Assembly (NCBI GenBank): GCA_021234155.1
Contig: JAJEKV010000199.1
Span: forward strand, 234,832 to 298,831
DNA length: 64,000 nt
DNA from: Isoetes taiwanensis
Taxonomy: Eukaryota; Streptophyta; Lycopodiopsida; Isoetales; Isoetaceae
Reading direction: 5' to 3'
How positions within the stretch are numbered: position 1 is the stretch's first letter; every line of letters starts with the position of its first letter. Below the pieces are notes generated by a model, which was not told the origin of the DNA, ran no database searches, and was given only the letters and a program-made list of their open reading frames with translations. The translations under genes were made by a program, and so were the position numbers. Positions 31,671 to 44,129 of the stretch are shown here, piece after piece.

Positions 31671-33499
31671 ATGGGTCTAAATTTTTGTTCTGTGTATATG
31701 TAATAGGATGTATATGGATCCAGTTTCTTTTGTAGAACCCATGTGAGGACTTGAAGATGTTGCAATTACTACTTGGGGAACTGACAAGAAAAGGCAAAAG
31801 CTGGGTCTATTTTTTGAGGTAGATCTTCACAGGCAATGTGTTGGATCATTGCATGTTGGATCTGCTCATAGAATTTTGTAAAATTGCAAAATCTCTGTAA
31901 AATAACTCCCTCATACCTCTATTAATGCCTAGCTTTCCTCCCAAGACTCCTGCAAAGAATGACATTACTGGAATAACATAACGTATGTGCCCTATGAATC
32001 ATGAACAAGTAAAAAAAATCGATCTTTTCTCTTTGGTTTATCATATTCTCTTTGTTTTTTCCCTTTTATTCAAGCCATTGAATAGATGAAAATTATTTCA
32101 ATTGGCGCATCTGTCAGTCTAGCATATGGAATTCTCTACTGCATGGCCTGATTTTGAATATGCAAATCAAGTATACTTCTACAAAAGAATGCTTACCTCT
32201 AACAACCTAAGGGCACAGGAACTTGGGGTGCATCTCCATCTGCCGAATATTTGAAGAAAATCATTGTTTTATGTTACTTTATCCTATGCCCGAGACACCG
32301 GAGCTTGGAATCAATTGTTATTGACCTGTATGATGATTCATGATAATGGAATTCCGACCTTGGTAAGAGATATTATGAGTATTTTCCTTTATAACTTGAG
32401 AAACTTGACCAAAAGTTAAGACTTGAGAAGATATCTTGTTGTAGTGAGACTTGCACATTACTATTAAGTTACGGTTACAGTGTTAAGTGGGAGTAGCATT
32501 ATATACAATAACCCAAAAGCACAGCTTAGGATTGCATTTTACTAGCCATACAACATAAAGACAAACTTGAAGGAACCCTGCACAACGAGGTTGCACAAGT
32601 TCAGCATATGTGTCTCATCTTATTATTGAAAAAACTTTCAAAACGCTTTGTCAAAAGGCACAAAACTTCTATTTCTTCAGGCTGCATTGATATTCAACAA
32701 TTTGACACCAAAATATATTCCTCTAAGCATTGATTATGCCATGTTCCCAGATTATATTTATTCATGAAATGTTTCTTTGATACAGTCCGCTAGGGACCGG
32801 AAACTAGATGCGATGGTCTAAGTCTCATGGCTAATACACAGTTATTATTGATGTTATTGTTGTAGTTGTATATACCATAAAACATCAGGCGTTGATGCCT
32901 ACATATCCCATATATGCTGAATGTCATATTATGACAAAAAGTTACATTTTTCAACAAGAGGAGAATCCCATCCATTCAAAGCCAGAGCATGACACACGTT
33001 GTTTCTTTTTTAGAGTAGATGAGATGTACAATTGCGCCCAAGTTGACCTTTTCGTACAATAATCTTAACTCTAGTGTTGCCATATAGTCAATATATATGC
33101 ATTCGTAAAGAGATGTTCACTTAGCAATCAAGCATTATCTTTAATAGTCAAGCAGTTTGAACTTTTTTAGAATTAAGTGTAAATTAAGGATCGTAGCACA
33201 TAAAAGTGGCCAAATTGTTTTTTTCTTTCTTTCTTTTACAAATACAAGAAGCAAAGGAACACAAATGATTACAGGTACGAGAAGCAAAGGAACACAAATG
33301 ATTCCGTGTTTCTTGTTTTCTATACTTCAACTTCATTTATGTTGAAAAGTGTATCATGTAATGTACATGCTTTATTGTGCAACTTCAAAAACATCAAGTA
33401 ATCAATCCTATACTGAATCATTTCACAACGAGAACGTTTTTTTTTTTTTCCTTTTAGGGTACATGAAAGACTTAAAATGAAAGGGAAAAACTTAAGCAC
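31671..33499. other. Gene-free stretch downstream of the lectin kinase gene
   Basis: 31785-31915 is an imperfect inverted copy of 37898-38010. The rest is AT-rich without supported coding sequence. 33234-33305 carries two copies of ACGAGAAGCAAAGGAACACAAATGATT-like sequence (AAGCAAAGGAACACAAATGATTAC / ...ATTCC). The 3' UTR of the minus-strand kinase gene should lie just left of 33500. Confidence 0.45.
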
Positions 33500-34614
33500 T
33501 TATCTCCCATGGATAATGTTGGAGGAAGAAGTAGGATCTGATGCAGCGCTTTGTGAAGAAGTAGGAGCTGTACCAACGACAAGGGAAAAGGAAGGAGGCA
33601 AAGACTCATCTCCTTTAAGGATATGACAACATTGTCTCATGCTTGGTCTATGTTGAGGATCATGTTGGCAACACAAGAGTCCCAATGTGAGAATTGCCTT
33701 CATTTGGGAATGATCAAAGCACCCATATAACTTGGCATCAGCAATGTCCAATAAATGGCCTTCTTGCAACATTCTCCATGCGCACTCCACCAAAGGCATG
33801 TTCCTTGAAGGATCAACTGCCCTTTGTCCACTGCAAATTTCAAGCATCAACACTCCAAAGCTATACACATCTGATTTTTCGCCTACCTTACCCGATGCTA
33901 ACAACTCTGGAGACATGTATCCCAAGGTACCTGCCCTCAAGGTGTTGATTTCTGTTGTTTTATCATAATCTATCAGCTTGGCCAATCCAAAATCTCCCAA
34001 ATGTGGAACGAAGTTATCATCTAGGAGGACATTTGAAGCTTTAACATCTCTATGGATAACCTTCTGTTCCCATCCTTCATGTAGATAAGCAAGCCCCTCT
34101 CCAACTCCCAACGAAATCTGGAAGCGTTGTTGCCAAGGGAGGTTTGAGAATTCCCCAAAGAGGTGACGGTCCAAGGTGCCATTGGGCATATAGTCATACA
34201 CCAGAAATAACCTCCCTTTCTCATGACACCATCCTGTAAGACTTAGCAAATTCCGGTGTCTCAGATGGCTTATGACTGAAAGCTCTGGAAGTTCTTCTTT
34301 ATCTGTAATTTGAGAAAGCACTTTCACAGCTATTACGTTACCATTTGCCAGAATTCCTTTGTAGACACTTGCAAACCCTCCCTTTCCCAGGAGAACTTCG
34401 CTACTGAAATTTTTGGTGGCTGCTTTCAGTTGGGCATACTTGAAATTAGTAATTGGTGGAGGCATGTGGCATCTTTTTTTTTATATTTCCACCAGATTAG
34501 GGATCCTGCAGACAAGGCCAATACAGCCAGTGCGGCTGCAGCTGATAGCACTGGCACAAACACGTTGTTCTTCTCTTTCTTTTGATCTGTGGGATTAGAC
34601 CCATTTGTGATAGA

Positions 34615-34647
<33 letters not shown>

Positions 34648-35445
34648 CGCTTCTGTTATGATACTAAAGTTCCATGTGTATAGCCTGTGCAACTCAATCA
34701 GACCCCCTGTGGAAGCAGCAAACCCAACATACATGGTCTCCAGGATCACATCGTTTAAGTTATTCATCCGCTGACTGATTAACGCTACCTCTGGCTTCAC
34801 GGCGTCTCTTGCTAACCTCACTTCAATTGTCTTGGTCGCAGCCCTGTAATCTATCCAAGCAGTCATCAATACAGAAAGCCTATCAAATCTTAAGTCGTCT
34901 GGCAGAGCCACAGTTGCCACAGATATTACACCATTTACATCTATTCCAATATGAGCAACAGGAGGATCTTTAATCTCCAGATTCTGCCAGGTATCGAACT
35001 CTACTGCAAGCAAATGATTTGTTGTAGCTTGATTGGTAGCATCGGTAACCAAAGCTAACCACCCCCCTGCGCTCATTAGTGATGGATCTGCCATATCTGG
35101 GGATATGAAGAATGCCATTCCGTCTGATGGCTTATAATCAACCATGGCGAATTGGAATGCGAATGAAGTGCTAAAAGAACGAACTTGACTAGAATTTGAC
35201 GGATCCAGCAGGTGCACGGGATGGGCGTAGTATATACGACCAGCACTCCATGACTGATTTGCGCTGATTTGGATGTAATCGCTGCACTGCTGCGCATCGC
35301 CATGCTTGGAGATTGCGGAGCTTGAGTGATTAGAATCAAGGATGAAAGAGAAGCTTTCATCTCCGGCAATTGCTCCAGGAACGCTGAGCGTATGAAGAAT
35401 GATTAAAAACTTGAGAATGCGTGAAATTTGAAGATCCGAATCCAT
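33500..35445 (-). CDS. L-type lectin-domain receptor kinase, one frameshift at a homopolymer
   Basis: A single-exon membrane receptor kinase. I start it at 35445 (MDSDLQ), because a hydrophobic signal peptide (ILKFLIILHTLSVPGAIA) follows directly; an in-frame ATG further up at 35529 is less likely. The legume-lectin domain runs to about 34690 with LLAVEFDTWQNLEIKDPPVA and HIGIDVN. An Ala/Pro repeat (APPAPAPAPAPA) precedes a transmembrane helix (VLSAAAALAVLALSAGSLIW). Then the frame fails in a run of nine T (34474-34482, A9 in the mRNA): ten or seven A would join WWKYKKK to the kinase. The kinase (from MPPPITNFKYAQLKAATKNF) has GKGGFASV, the Lys of VIAVKVL, VIHRDVKASNVLL, GDFGLAKL and MSPELLASGKVGEKSDVYSF, so all catalytic residues are present. 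Such kinases sense extracellular signals in immunity or development; the ligand is unknown. Confidence 0.93.
34474..34482 (-). other. Homopolymer frameshift in the lectin kinase
   Basis: Nine A on the coding strand between transmembrane and kinase domains. Upstream frame ends 20 codons later in TGA, downstream frame opens 12 bases after it at the typical juxtamembrane sequence. Everything else in the gene is intact, so a one-base length error is more likely than a real break. Confidence 0.8.
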
Positions 35446-36160
35446 CAAAAAATACATGACATTAAAAGAGAGTTGTGAAACATGGAATAGGCCTATCGTC
35501 ATTTCGGATATGGTGGAAATAGTATGCATCTATATGTCTAAAGAAAGAACATACCTATTACCTATGTGCCACGACCCATTCATGGGAAGGGCGGTCGAAC
35601 AAAGCAACGTGGCAATCAATCAATCATGTATAGGGAGAATGGAGGTCGAGACTCCATTCCCAGTTTTGCACGTGGGGTCTATGTTAGTCGGATCATTTGC
35701 AAAAGTCGAGAATGGCGATGACTCCATTGCCCTACAAAATATCATACCATATATAAAGCAGTAACATTTCTGTTCTTAAAAAATAGGAAGTATTTTTTCT
35801 GGGCTGAGCACAGCCCTGGCACCGACACGTCTGCTTCTATTGAATTTCCAAATCCAAATAAGTAGAAAAATCTCAGTCCCGCCACGTGATAAGAGACGAT
35901 CAGGGTGCATATCTCTCACGATTTCCAATCTGCCGAATCTGTCGATATGGTGCTATGGCCTGCTTCCAGTTAATCCTTGCTTCCCTTGAAGGCGTTGCTT
36001 GCCGATGAAGCAACCCTTCATGAAGATTTATTATCCTGGTGTGTGTGAAGATACCATGTCGCAACACAATTGCATGCCCATATGAAGATGCAGAGAAGTA
36101 TAAGCGTGGGAGCTGTACTCCTTCCCCATGCAGGGCTGAGATATGAGGTATCAGGCACCA
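35446..36160. other. Upstream region of the lectin kinase gene
   Basis: Should contain promoter and 5' UTR on the minus strand. I see no decisive TATA box on that strand and no supported reading frame. Confidence 0.35.
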
Positions 36161-36895
36161 TGGCCATGGATTTAGGCCCTGTAAAATTTACTCTGGTGGG
36201 GCCAAATTGGATCGATTTGCACCCATTTACATTAAGGTTTTCTTCCCTGGTACAAAATTTTGCTTGGTCCGGCATTATTCTGGATCAACAGGCTGAGGGC
36301 TAGAAACAACAAAAAGGGTCTTCGGCAAATAAAAATTGGGAAGAAGATGAATTGGGCATGTCTAAGAAGCACGGATTTGGATGTTGGGAAGAAACAAATC
36401 CTTAGAGCTGCCAATCCGACTGCTTTTGCATCGTAAATTGAGCATATCATCTTTGATTTAGCCCGTGAGTCGCTTCGACAATCGGCCTCCTTTTAGAACC
36501 GCCAAAGAACCGCCGACCGCCAGAGCTGCGAAATTGGTTTGTGAACTATCGGATTGATTTCTATTTCGCAGAGCTTCTTCTTTGGCCTTGTGTTGTAGTA
36601 ATTTTTCACATCATTGACTATTCGCCTCAGAAGGCTGGCGGCCCTATCAAAAGAACATCCGAAATTCAATTCTTTGGGGCATAATTGTATCGTTTTTGCA
36701 CCTATTTGAATGGGGATTTCTTTTAGATATAAAATCTACTTGGTCCCGCATCATTCGGATTGAATAGCGATGAAAAGCTCGTTTAATTTTTGAACCACCG
36801 GATCAACGGGGAAGAGGCTAGAAATAACAAAGGGGGCTTTCTCGTGCAGATAAGAATCAGGAAGAAGATGAATTGGGTGGTCAAATTATTACAAG
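36160..36895 (+). repeat. Diverged tandem duplication (36170-36375 and 36675-36895)
   Basis: Both units run through AATTGGATCGATTTGCACC-like / AATTGTATCGTTTTTGCACC sequence, ACTTGGTCC-GCATCATTC, GGCTAGAAA-AACAA and AGAAGATGAATTGGG. Identity is partial, so this is old. No coding sequence is supported. Confidence 0.6.
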
Positions 36896-39800
36896 CAATG
36901 CTTACTTCCTCTTTTTTCTCGCTTTATCTAAACTTCCGCGGATGAAATTTGGAGCCCATTTCACAAAAGAATTGCTATTTCCTACGTAATTGTTGGATCA
37001 CTCTATTCAAATTCGACCCAATCTTGGTCTGTTGAGGAAATTCATAGTTGCGGCGGCAAAGAAATTGCACTAAGCATACAATTTCTGGCACTTGCAGTTT
37101 CATGCAGATAAACTGGTATGAATTAGAATCTCTGGATTTGACTCCTTCTGAGCCACTGTAATTGCTTTCTTTTTTCCAAAATTAAGGTCAGTCGGTTACA
37201 CAGAGGATTGTAATGGAGAGAATTCATCACAAAAATGGGTCTTGGCTTAAAAACTCATGGCCGAATCCAGAGCAACAATCCCGCCTATGTCTTTTTCTGC
37301 TGTTCGCTTTTTTTTAACATTATTTCTGCCCTGCTGTGAAAGAAAATTTCAAACATATACTTGAAATGAGGGTGGCTTAACATTTCTAGAGTTGTTTTTT
37401 CAAAAACACTTGCTTTAGGCTAGATGGTTCTACTGCGACACAATATCTTATTCTCTTCTATCACATTTTAGTTAGTGGATCAGAAAGACATTTTTTTTTT
37501 TGAAATACTCCAACATAGGGTAAATTCTTTTCGGGAACAAGTCAATCTTAGCATACAAGAACACTTCTTGATCTATGCATCCCATTCATATTTCCGGCCA
37601 AACGGTTAAAGCGCTTGCATTTCAAGCCAAATATTTTGATCTATGTCCATTTCTCTGGTCTTTTTAACTACAGATGAGCCGCCTTAAGGAGCTTTTGGCG
37701 ATGGAAGCTGCATCTATAGATATATCTGGCCACAAAACATATGATGATAAGATCCCTTTAACTCTTCATTTTACGATTTCTCTGATTTGATTTAGCTGCA
37801 CCCGAAGCTTTGCGACCATGTCATTTTCGCAGCGGCCAAGGGGAAGAGAAACGTTCGCGGCCGCCGCGATAAGTTTCTTGTAGAAATAAAAATAAGGGAG
37901 CTATTTTACATAGGTTTTGCAGTTTTATAAAATTCTATGAGCATATCCAACACATTGCCCCTCAAAAAATAGACCCAGCTTTTGCCTTTTCTTGTGAAGA
38001 ATAGATCCTCTTCTGAAATTTTACTGGCGAAGTTTTACAAAGTTTTACCTATGAAGATCTTTCTGAAAAGTTTCACAAAGTTTGCTCAATAAATCCAATG
38101 CTCTGCCTCTTCCTTATTGCGGTCAAAAATTTAAGTTGTCGCAGTCATAATTTTTTTTTTAAAAAGGAAAATTTACAAAAACTTTAGCAGCCACTCATGC
38201 GGGATGGGTTGACCTTACTTCCATTCCACAGTGTAGTGGATTGCCATGCGACATCACAATATTATAAACCAACAAAAAAAAAGCAATCCTGTTTCTATTT
38301 TGATCCCTAAAGTATGCTTCAATAGTTTTTGGCCTAAGGGGAAATTACCACTACTATTTGCCTTTTTTTTGAAGGACGGAAGACTATATTCAAGAATGAA
38401 ATTCAAGGTACATCATAGATACTGTAATATAGGACTAAAAAACTTAGAAAGACAATTGAACCTCCAAGGCAAAACCACCCATACATAGTAAAAATAATCA
38501 TGTCTCTTGTAATTTTGAGGCGTTTGGCCGCCTCATCATGATCAACATACAACATATATAATTGCTCATCAGCTGACATCGGTTGTCATACCATACAATA
38601 TGGCGAGGAAGAGAGGTAGTAGAAATGCCACTTCTTGATAAGTTCATACTGGAAGGACCAGACTCACATGAATTTGCAACTGACTTTTTCCTTGCAACCT
38701 TCTTCAAATTAAACCTCTGCCAAGGCTCTTTCAAACACTGAATAGTGAGGCTATCACACATGATAACCTTAGGCATCTGAACTAAATGAGGAGATACGTC
38801 AATATTATCAACATGAGAGTCATGAGCAACCAAAAGCGCAGATGTCTGTACTATATAGAGGAACTCAAGGAAGGAGGAAACCACTACTATTTGCTATATC
38901 AAGGTGCCCTCCAAATGAGCATTTTGGTAAATATCGTAATATAATTTTTGTGGCTCATCAACTTTAAAGTTGTATTTACGAACATTAGTAATAGAGCCCA
39001 GTATTGCTGGACATAAGCATAAGTACATTGTATATTAATACAAGATATTGTAGAGACATAAATAGGCGACGCTGGGAATAGCCAAATTAAATTTTAGAAA
39101 GGTGGGATATTATACATTAAAAGGTATGGAGTTGTAGAAGTGCATTTTTGGCATACAGGCGGAACAAAATAAAGTTTAAATTGAAATGCACTAATTTGGT
39201 CCAAATGCACTCCGAGAGGAATCTTTAAAGTATTCTCTAAAATTCCAAAAAAAGGTCTATGTTTGCGGTCTATTTGTGACAAGTATAATAATTTGAACAT
39301 TTAAACACCATTTTTTTTATCTTATGATTGAACTTAACTTACATGCAAACTTTTTGATACCCCTAGTTTAGTATGAAAAATGTTAAGAAATTTAAAGGCA
39401 ATAAAAAATTTGACATTGAAACAAACAACAATTGCACTAGAATGATAAAAAGGTATGGTATTCAAAGTTTTCAAAACCCCACAAATTCTTAAACAAAATT
39501 TTAGAAAATGTAGTACATTTGACATTTTGCAGCTAATTCAGGATGCATGTCATCGTCTGACTTGTTGAGACCAGAGCTATTTGTGTCTTCTGCCTCGTCA
39601 TCAAAAGTGGATGTTCCTCAGCACTATCTACTTATGGAACTTCATTATTCTGTAACAATCCCTTTTGGTTGTTTCACCCAACCCACATGCTGACTTATTA
39701 TTGTTTGAGTCACAACATGCAACTTGTTAGATCTATTGTTTTCGACTCCCTATAGTGTTTCATACACAGACATGGCCAGGTAATCACTATATAGCCTGGC

Positions 39801-41420
39801 TCTTTCATAGAATATGTGTGTGTGTTTTATTTTTTTAATTCGTAAACTTTAAATTTTCCCATGTTATTGGACAAAATAAATTTATATATATATGGGAGCT
39901 CAAGAGGCACTGCACCAAATGGTATAAATTTACATCGGCCAGCCTCAGTGGCTTCGCCGCTCGTCGGCCACCTTAGCTAGCAGCGCCGCCTCAAAAATTA
40001 TAGACCAAAATCTCTTTCGGTCGTGCATTACATAGTACATAATTTTGTCCTAGATCTGAAAAGGATGTCGCATACCTAAATCAGAAGAAGATGCCAGTAT
40101 ATAGAGGTATATATGGGTATAAGAAGATGTCGGCTTACCTAGATCTGAAGAAGATGCTGCATACTGAGATCTGAAAAATGTGCTGGCATATGAAGGTATA
40201 CAAGGGCCACCATCGATAATCTACCAAGCTATGAAGCTGTAAACCTTGATTTAAATAAGTGATTTGCAAAGATGCTAACCTTTTCCATTATTGCTATTAT
40301 TTCCTTTTTAACCAGCAGGCTTTCCAATCCAAGCAGTGTCCATTGTTGATTGAAGCCTTGTGATATGACATAATAGGCACCCACCCACCCCAGAGGGATG
40401 AAGAGGCAGCTGAAAACGTGGAAACAGGTAGCGTCTATCTTTGTTTGCACCTTTAAGCGTCGGAGGCAGCCTCAGAGCTGATAATTTAGCTCTAGAAGGT
40501 GCTGAACCTGTGATAATCCAGTTGTAGGAGTTGATAATCAAGATATGGGAGATGATCATCGAGTTGTGGGTGCAGGAATGGGTGAGGAAACTTGCCTGCC
40601 GGTTAAAGGGGATAAATACCCATGCTTGCGCCCTTTACAACAGATAAACGGGCTCGCCTATTTATCTGCTGTAAGGGGCTCGCAGGGGTGTTTATCCCCT
40701 TCTTCATACCCTCTTTCACTTTGAAAAACCTTAGTAAAACAGATTCTTGTTGATCTTTAAGAAACATGGAGCTTGTTGGACGGTTTAGACAGATTGGAGG
40801 TTGGAAATCTGCCAGAATTCGAAGGGTTTATCCACCTCAAATTAATTGGAATTAGTCTCAAAACTGCTTTTGCAGACTCCAAAATCGAAGTCTAGGAGCA
40901 TTAGTAACCTTAGATGCCTTTGTTTTCCATCCATATTTTTCACTCTCCAGCTCTGAATCTAACGCTTAGTCCAGATTTTGGTTTATCCCTTTTTAAATCT
41001 AAACTACTTATGATGATAAGTAGATTATTCTAGTTTATCTTTTTCTAGTTTATTTTATTCTATAACAGTGCCATTTCTGCTTTATTACTCAAATCGAATT
41101 CTATTCAATCTATCATCTTTCATGATTTGCAGCTGCCATTTTTTTCCTTAAGCCCAGGTTTCATGGATCTGTAGGTTTGAATTGTTGCTTGAATCACTTT
41201 GTTTGCTTTCTATCAGTCGAAATAAATCAGAAACATTCTCTTCCTTTCAAGATATCTGAAGTTGAATTTAGTTGCTAAGTTAGTGTTCCAAAATAGAAAT
41301 ACAACGTTGTGGCATCTTTTGTAAAAGATGCAAAGCTTTTCACCTACACTAAATTACAAAATCTTTAGCGGCGAAGTCATATCTCTATGCCGCATTCTAG
41401 TGATATCTCAAATGCCCTTT
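36896..41420. other. Intergenic stretch with repeats, no recognised gene
   Basis: Contains the inverted copy (37898-38010) of 31785-31915, many poly(T)/poly(A) runs, a block of imperfect 40-55-bp repeats built on AGATCTGAAGAAGATG (40055-40175) and a 96-nt hairpin (40606-40701). One minus-strand open frame (38884-38498, 128 residues) has no motif I recognise (CLKEPWQRFNLKKVARKKS is its most protein-like part) and is not called a gene. Confidence 0.45.
40606..40701. repeat. Imperfect 96-nt hairpin, miRNA-precursor-like
   Basis: Left arm AAGGGGATAAATACCC...ACAACAGATAAA pairs with right arm TTTATCTGCTGT...GGGTGTTTATCCCCTT over about 43 positions, with a few mismatches, a 2-nt bulge and a short loop (CGGGCTCGCC). 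Plant MIR precursors look like this, but so do small foldback elements. No expression evidence is available. Confidence 0.5.
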
Positions 41421-41430
41421 TTAGATTTAC

Positions 41431-41646
41431 ATGCTAAATATAAGAAGTGAACGTCAACTTCTAGCATTCTTAACATATTTCAAAACATCATCTGAACATC
41501 AATTTTGTATGCTGCCAGATATCCAAGAATTTGAAAGGATAACACATACATGGAATGAAAGAAAGATTGGTGCAGGGAGGGGCTTTGGTGGATTGGCAGT
41601 ATATTGTAGAAAATAGCTAATAGATAGCATTCAAGCATTAGAAAAT
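41431..41646 (+). pseudogene. LINE B endonuclease, left part (split by the LTR element)
   Basis: An open frame reads IQEFERITHTWNERKIGAGR then GFGGLAVYCRK, the middle of a non-L1 LINE endonuclease (RGFGGLAV is typical). Coding sense stops at the TSD AAAAT (41642-41646), where the LTR retrotransposon begins. The rest of the domain resumes at 52192. The 5' end of the LINE is missing or unrecognisable before 41431. Confidence 0.75.
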
Positions 41647-43187
41647 TGTGACATTCCACGTATTTATATGGTATACGTATAAAGATACTGACACGTCACG
41701 TAGTAGAAATACGCCACCATGGGGTATGTTAACCTAGGGGGTTGACCTAAAAGGGATTAATTTAGCTATGCTAAATTAATAAAACCTAATTAAGTGTATT
41801 TTTGTCTTAATTAACCTAATTAGCTTAATTACCTGGCCCAAATCGATTGGGCAAGGTAGGGTTTCCAATTGGGGACACCCAAATTGGGGCTTTTGTGCCC
41901 CAATTTGAATTAGGAGCAATTGGAGATGGAGGAGGAGAAGCAGCCGCCAGGCGCCCTTCAGTTAGTCGAGCTGGAGCAGCCCAAGACCGATTTGACGGTT
42001 AGTCAGTAGGTTACCTTGATGATTTATAGCATAGCGCCTCTCTGTGATGTGTTCTTTCTCTGTTTTCTCTGTGGTTTACCTGTTAGGCTAACCCTTGATT
42101 GATATGGTGAGTATTCTTATCTCTAGTCTCTTTATGTGCTTTGGTTGATGGTTTAGTAGTTCTTTGCTTAGTTAGCACTTCGGAGATGGGGGATTACGGG
42201 GGGTAGAGACCTTTGAGCCCATGTATTGTAGTATGCTCCTAGATAGAGCCCTGTATTATTCCCATTAGTTGCGGCCTGTGCACAAGAGACCACTGGGCCG
42301 TGGATGCTATGGAATTGCCAAACACCAGAGAAGGGACTAGCAGTGGTGAAGTGGGGTGGGTCTTGCACGAACATAAAGGCTCCTGAGACTCCTACAGTGG
42401 GCTAGGCCTGATAGTCGGTCACGTAGAGGGCCGGGTATGGGTCTGACACTCCCTGGTGCAGAGGTGTGACCCGTATGGGGCATCCTGTACTTTGATGATA
42501 AAGTTAGGGGAGTAGGTGAGATGCGGATGCGGGGTCGGTGATGCGCGGGCGTATTCTCTAGCTCACCCATGGAACATTTTGCGATCACGGAAGGGGACAC
42601 TTCCCCGACCTGCCTCATCGGACCAGGGAGATGTAACCTGGAGTAGGCTCGAAGGGTGGTACCTTGAGTCTGCGTCTCCGGAAGGCTATAGTGATGCCAT
42701 AGCATGATTCGACTCATCTGCAAAGTGTGCACAGGAGGGGCGGATGGAGTGGACAACCCTAGCCATTTGTTCTATGCCCGATAGCGCCGGAGTTATATCT
42801 CGTCTGCTGATCTCTCTTGAGGCCCGAGCCGTCAGTCCATCCTCACAGGAGTCTGAGCCGGGGTAGAACCTGGGGTTTGGGGTGTTTTCCTTAGCATTAG
42901 ATGTATCTTCTCTGTTATCATCAGTTGGATGGATGTGCCACCTTTCATGGTGGTTATTTATTATATGATTATGCTGCGTGCTAACCTTGTATTCACGCTT
43001 CCGCGACATAGGAGTCCCATTGAAGGCGTGGGCCGAATGCCACCTCCGTGTCCTTCACCCGGGCATCCTTCTATCGATGGCCCGAGTTAGACGGAGGGCC
43101 CTGCTCATGGTGAGCTGGTTGCCATGGGAGGGGGAAGTCCCCGTATGTATACGTCCGGAGCGTCGTATATGTTCAGGGAGCGTCACA
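41647..43187 (+). repeat. 5' LTR of the non-autonomous element
   Basis: 1541 bp with 6-bp terminal inverted repeats TGTGAC/GTCACA. It aligns with 47743-48036 plus 50932-52191. It lacks a 19-bp stretch (AGTTAATTAATGACATGCC) present in the other copy. Its internal open frames on both strands (e.g. 42337-43009) are repeated, frame-disturbed, in the 3' LTR and are not treated as genes. Confidence 0.9.
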
Positions 43188-43188
43188 G

Positions 43189-43200
43189 TGGTATCAGAGC
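43189..43200 (+). other. Primer-binding site (initiator tRNA-Met)
   Basis: TGGTATCAGAGC one base after the LTR end, perfect match to the plant LTR-retrotransposon PBS, followed by CC. Confidence 0.9.
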
Positions 43201-43439
43201 CCAGGACCTGCTCAGTCATCACCATATAACAGGCTCAGGACGGACCAGGCATGGTTTCGATGCTTCCGCCGTGGACACCATAGTCACAACTGGCCTTTTG
43301 TGATACAGGACGATTGCATAGCCATAGCACTGCCGGATAGCGACCGGGGGGTACCAATTACGTCGAATGTATATGTCAGTTGTATCTGTGCCCTGTAAAT
43401 ATAAGAGTGTCTGTATGTGTGATAAATTTACGAAAATAG

Positions 43440-44105
43440 CAATAAAATAAATAGAATAGAATAGAATAGAATAGAATAGAATAGAATATACATTAACGTC
43501 CCTCAGGCCGTGAGGCCCCCGGACTTGTGTAGCGTCCTGCGAGCTCCCAAAGGGTGCTGCCAGCAAACAGACGCATAGGTTTTATGTAGCCATCTAGTGG
43601 GCTTCTCTTGTTCTTTATATTACTCGCATCGTGCTTATAGCTGGCTTCTTGACCATACACAATGCATCGCTATAAACAGTTTTGAACTGTACTTTGTGGG
43701 CCTCTCTGATCCGCCTCATCCGTGCTTCTCAGATTATTAGCCCTCTCTCTTTGTGCACCCCCCGGTGTCTTATTATCATTTCTTTTATAGCTTTCGCTAC
43801 ATCTGTGAGTGTCTCTTCTTTGTCCATTAGTGCTGGGAGTGGGAGATCCCACCTGACCTTGTTAAATTTGGACCTTATGTCTGTGTAAACCGGGCACTCT
43901 TTTACCATGTGCTCTTCGTCTTCTATTTTTCCTGAGTCACATACTCGACATATTCGCTCTGCTCTATCTATGTTCCTCCATCTATCTTTCTCAATTCGGA
44001 GGTCGTGGCTCCCCATCCTGAATCTGGCCAGCGTTCCCCTGTTACTCTTATTCAACATGCTGCTTTTGTACGTGCTATGCCCTATCTGTCCCCCTGGATT
44101 GACAT
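43440..44105 (-). mobile_element. LINE C 3' end with C-terminal zinc-binding segment
   Basis: On the minus strand, 44058-43729 encodes LARFRMGSHDLRIEKDRWRN then CRVCDSGKIEDEEHMVKEC, the C-terminal C-x2-C ... ED-E-x-H-x4-C segment of the same LINE type as LINE A and B. A hairpin (CCTCA-CGGCC-TGAGG, 43515-43501) and a (TATTC)n tail (43487-43449) end it. Only the last 650 bp are present: a 5'-truncated insertion in the LTR element, just inside its PBS. Confidence 0.8.
43449..43487 (-). repeat. (TATTC)n tail of LINE C
   Basis: About seven ATAGA/TATTC units. In sense direction it closely resembles the (ATTCTC)3 tail of LINE A. Confidence 0.8.
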
Positions 44106-44129
44106 GATGTAATATCTTGTTTTTGTTGT

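Noticed and set aside
36018-36303. Antiparallel frames of about 80 residues
   Set aside because: They lie on a diverged tandem duplication whose other copy has no equivalent frame.
38498-38884. 128-residue minus-strand frame
   Set aside because: Some protein-like character but no recognisable domain, partner or conserved motif; insufficient support.
42337-43009. Frames within the 1.5-kb LTR
   Set aside because: The homologous LTR at 51207-52013 has them with different breaks; LTRs are not expected to code.
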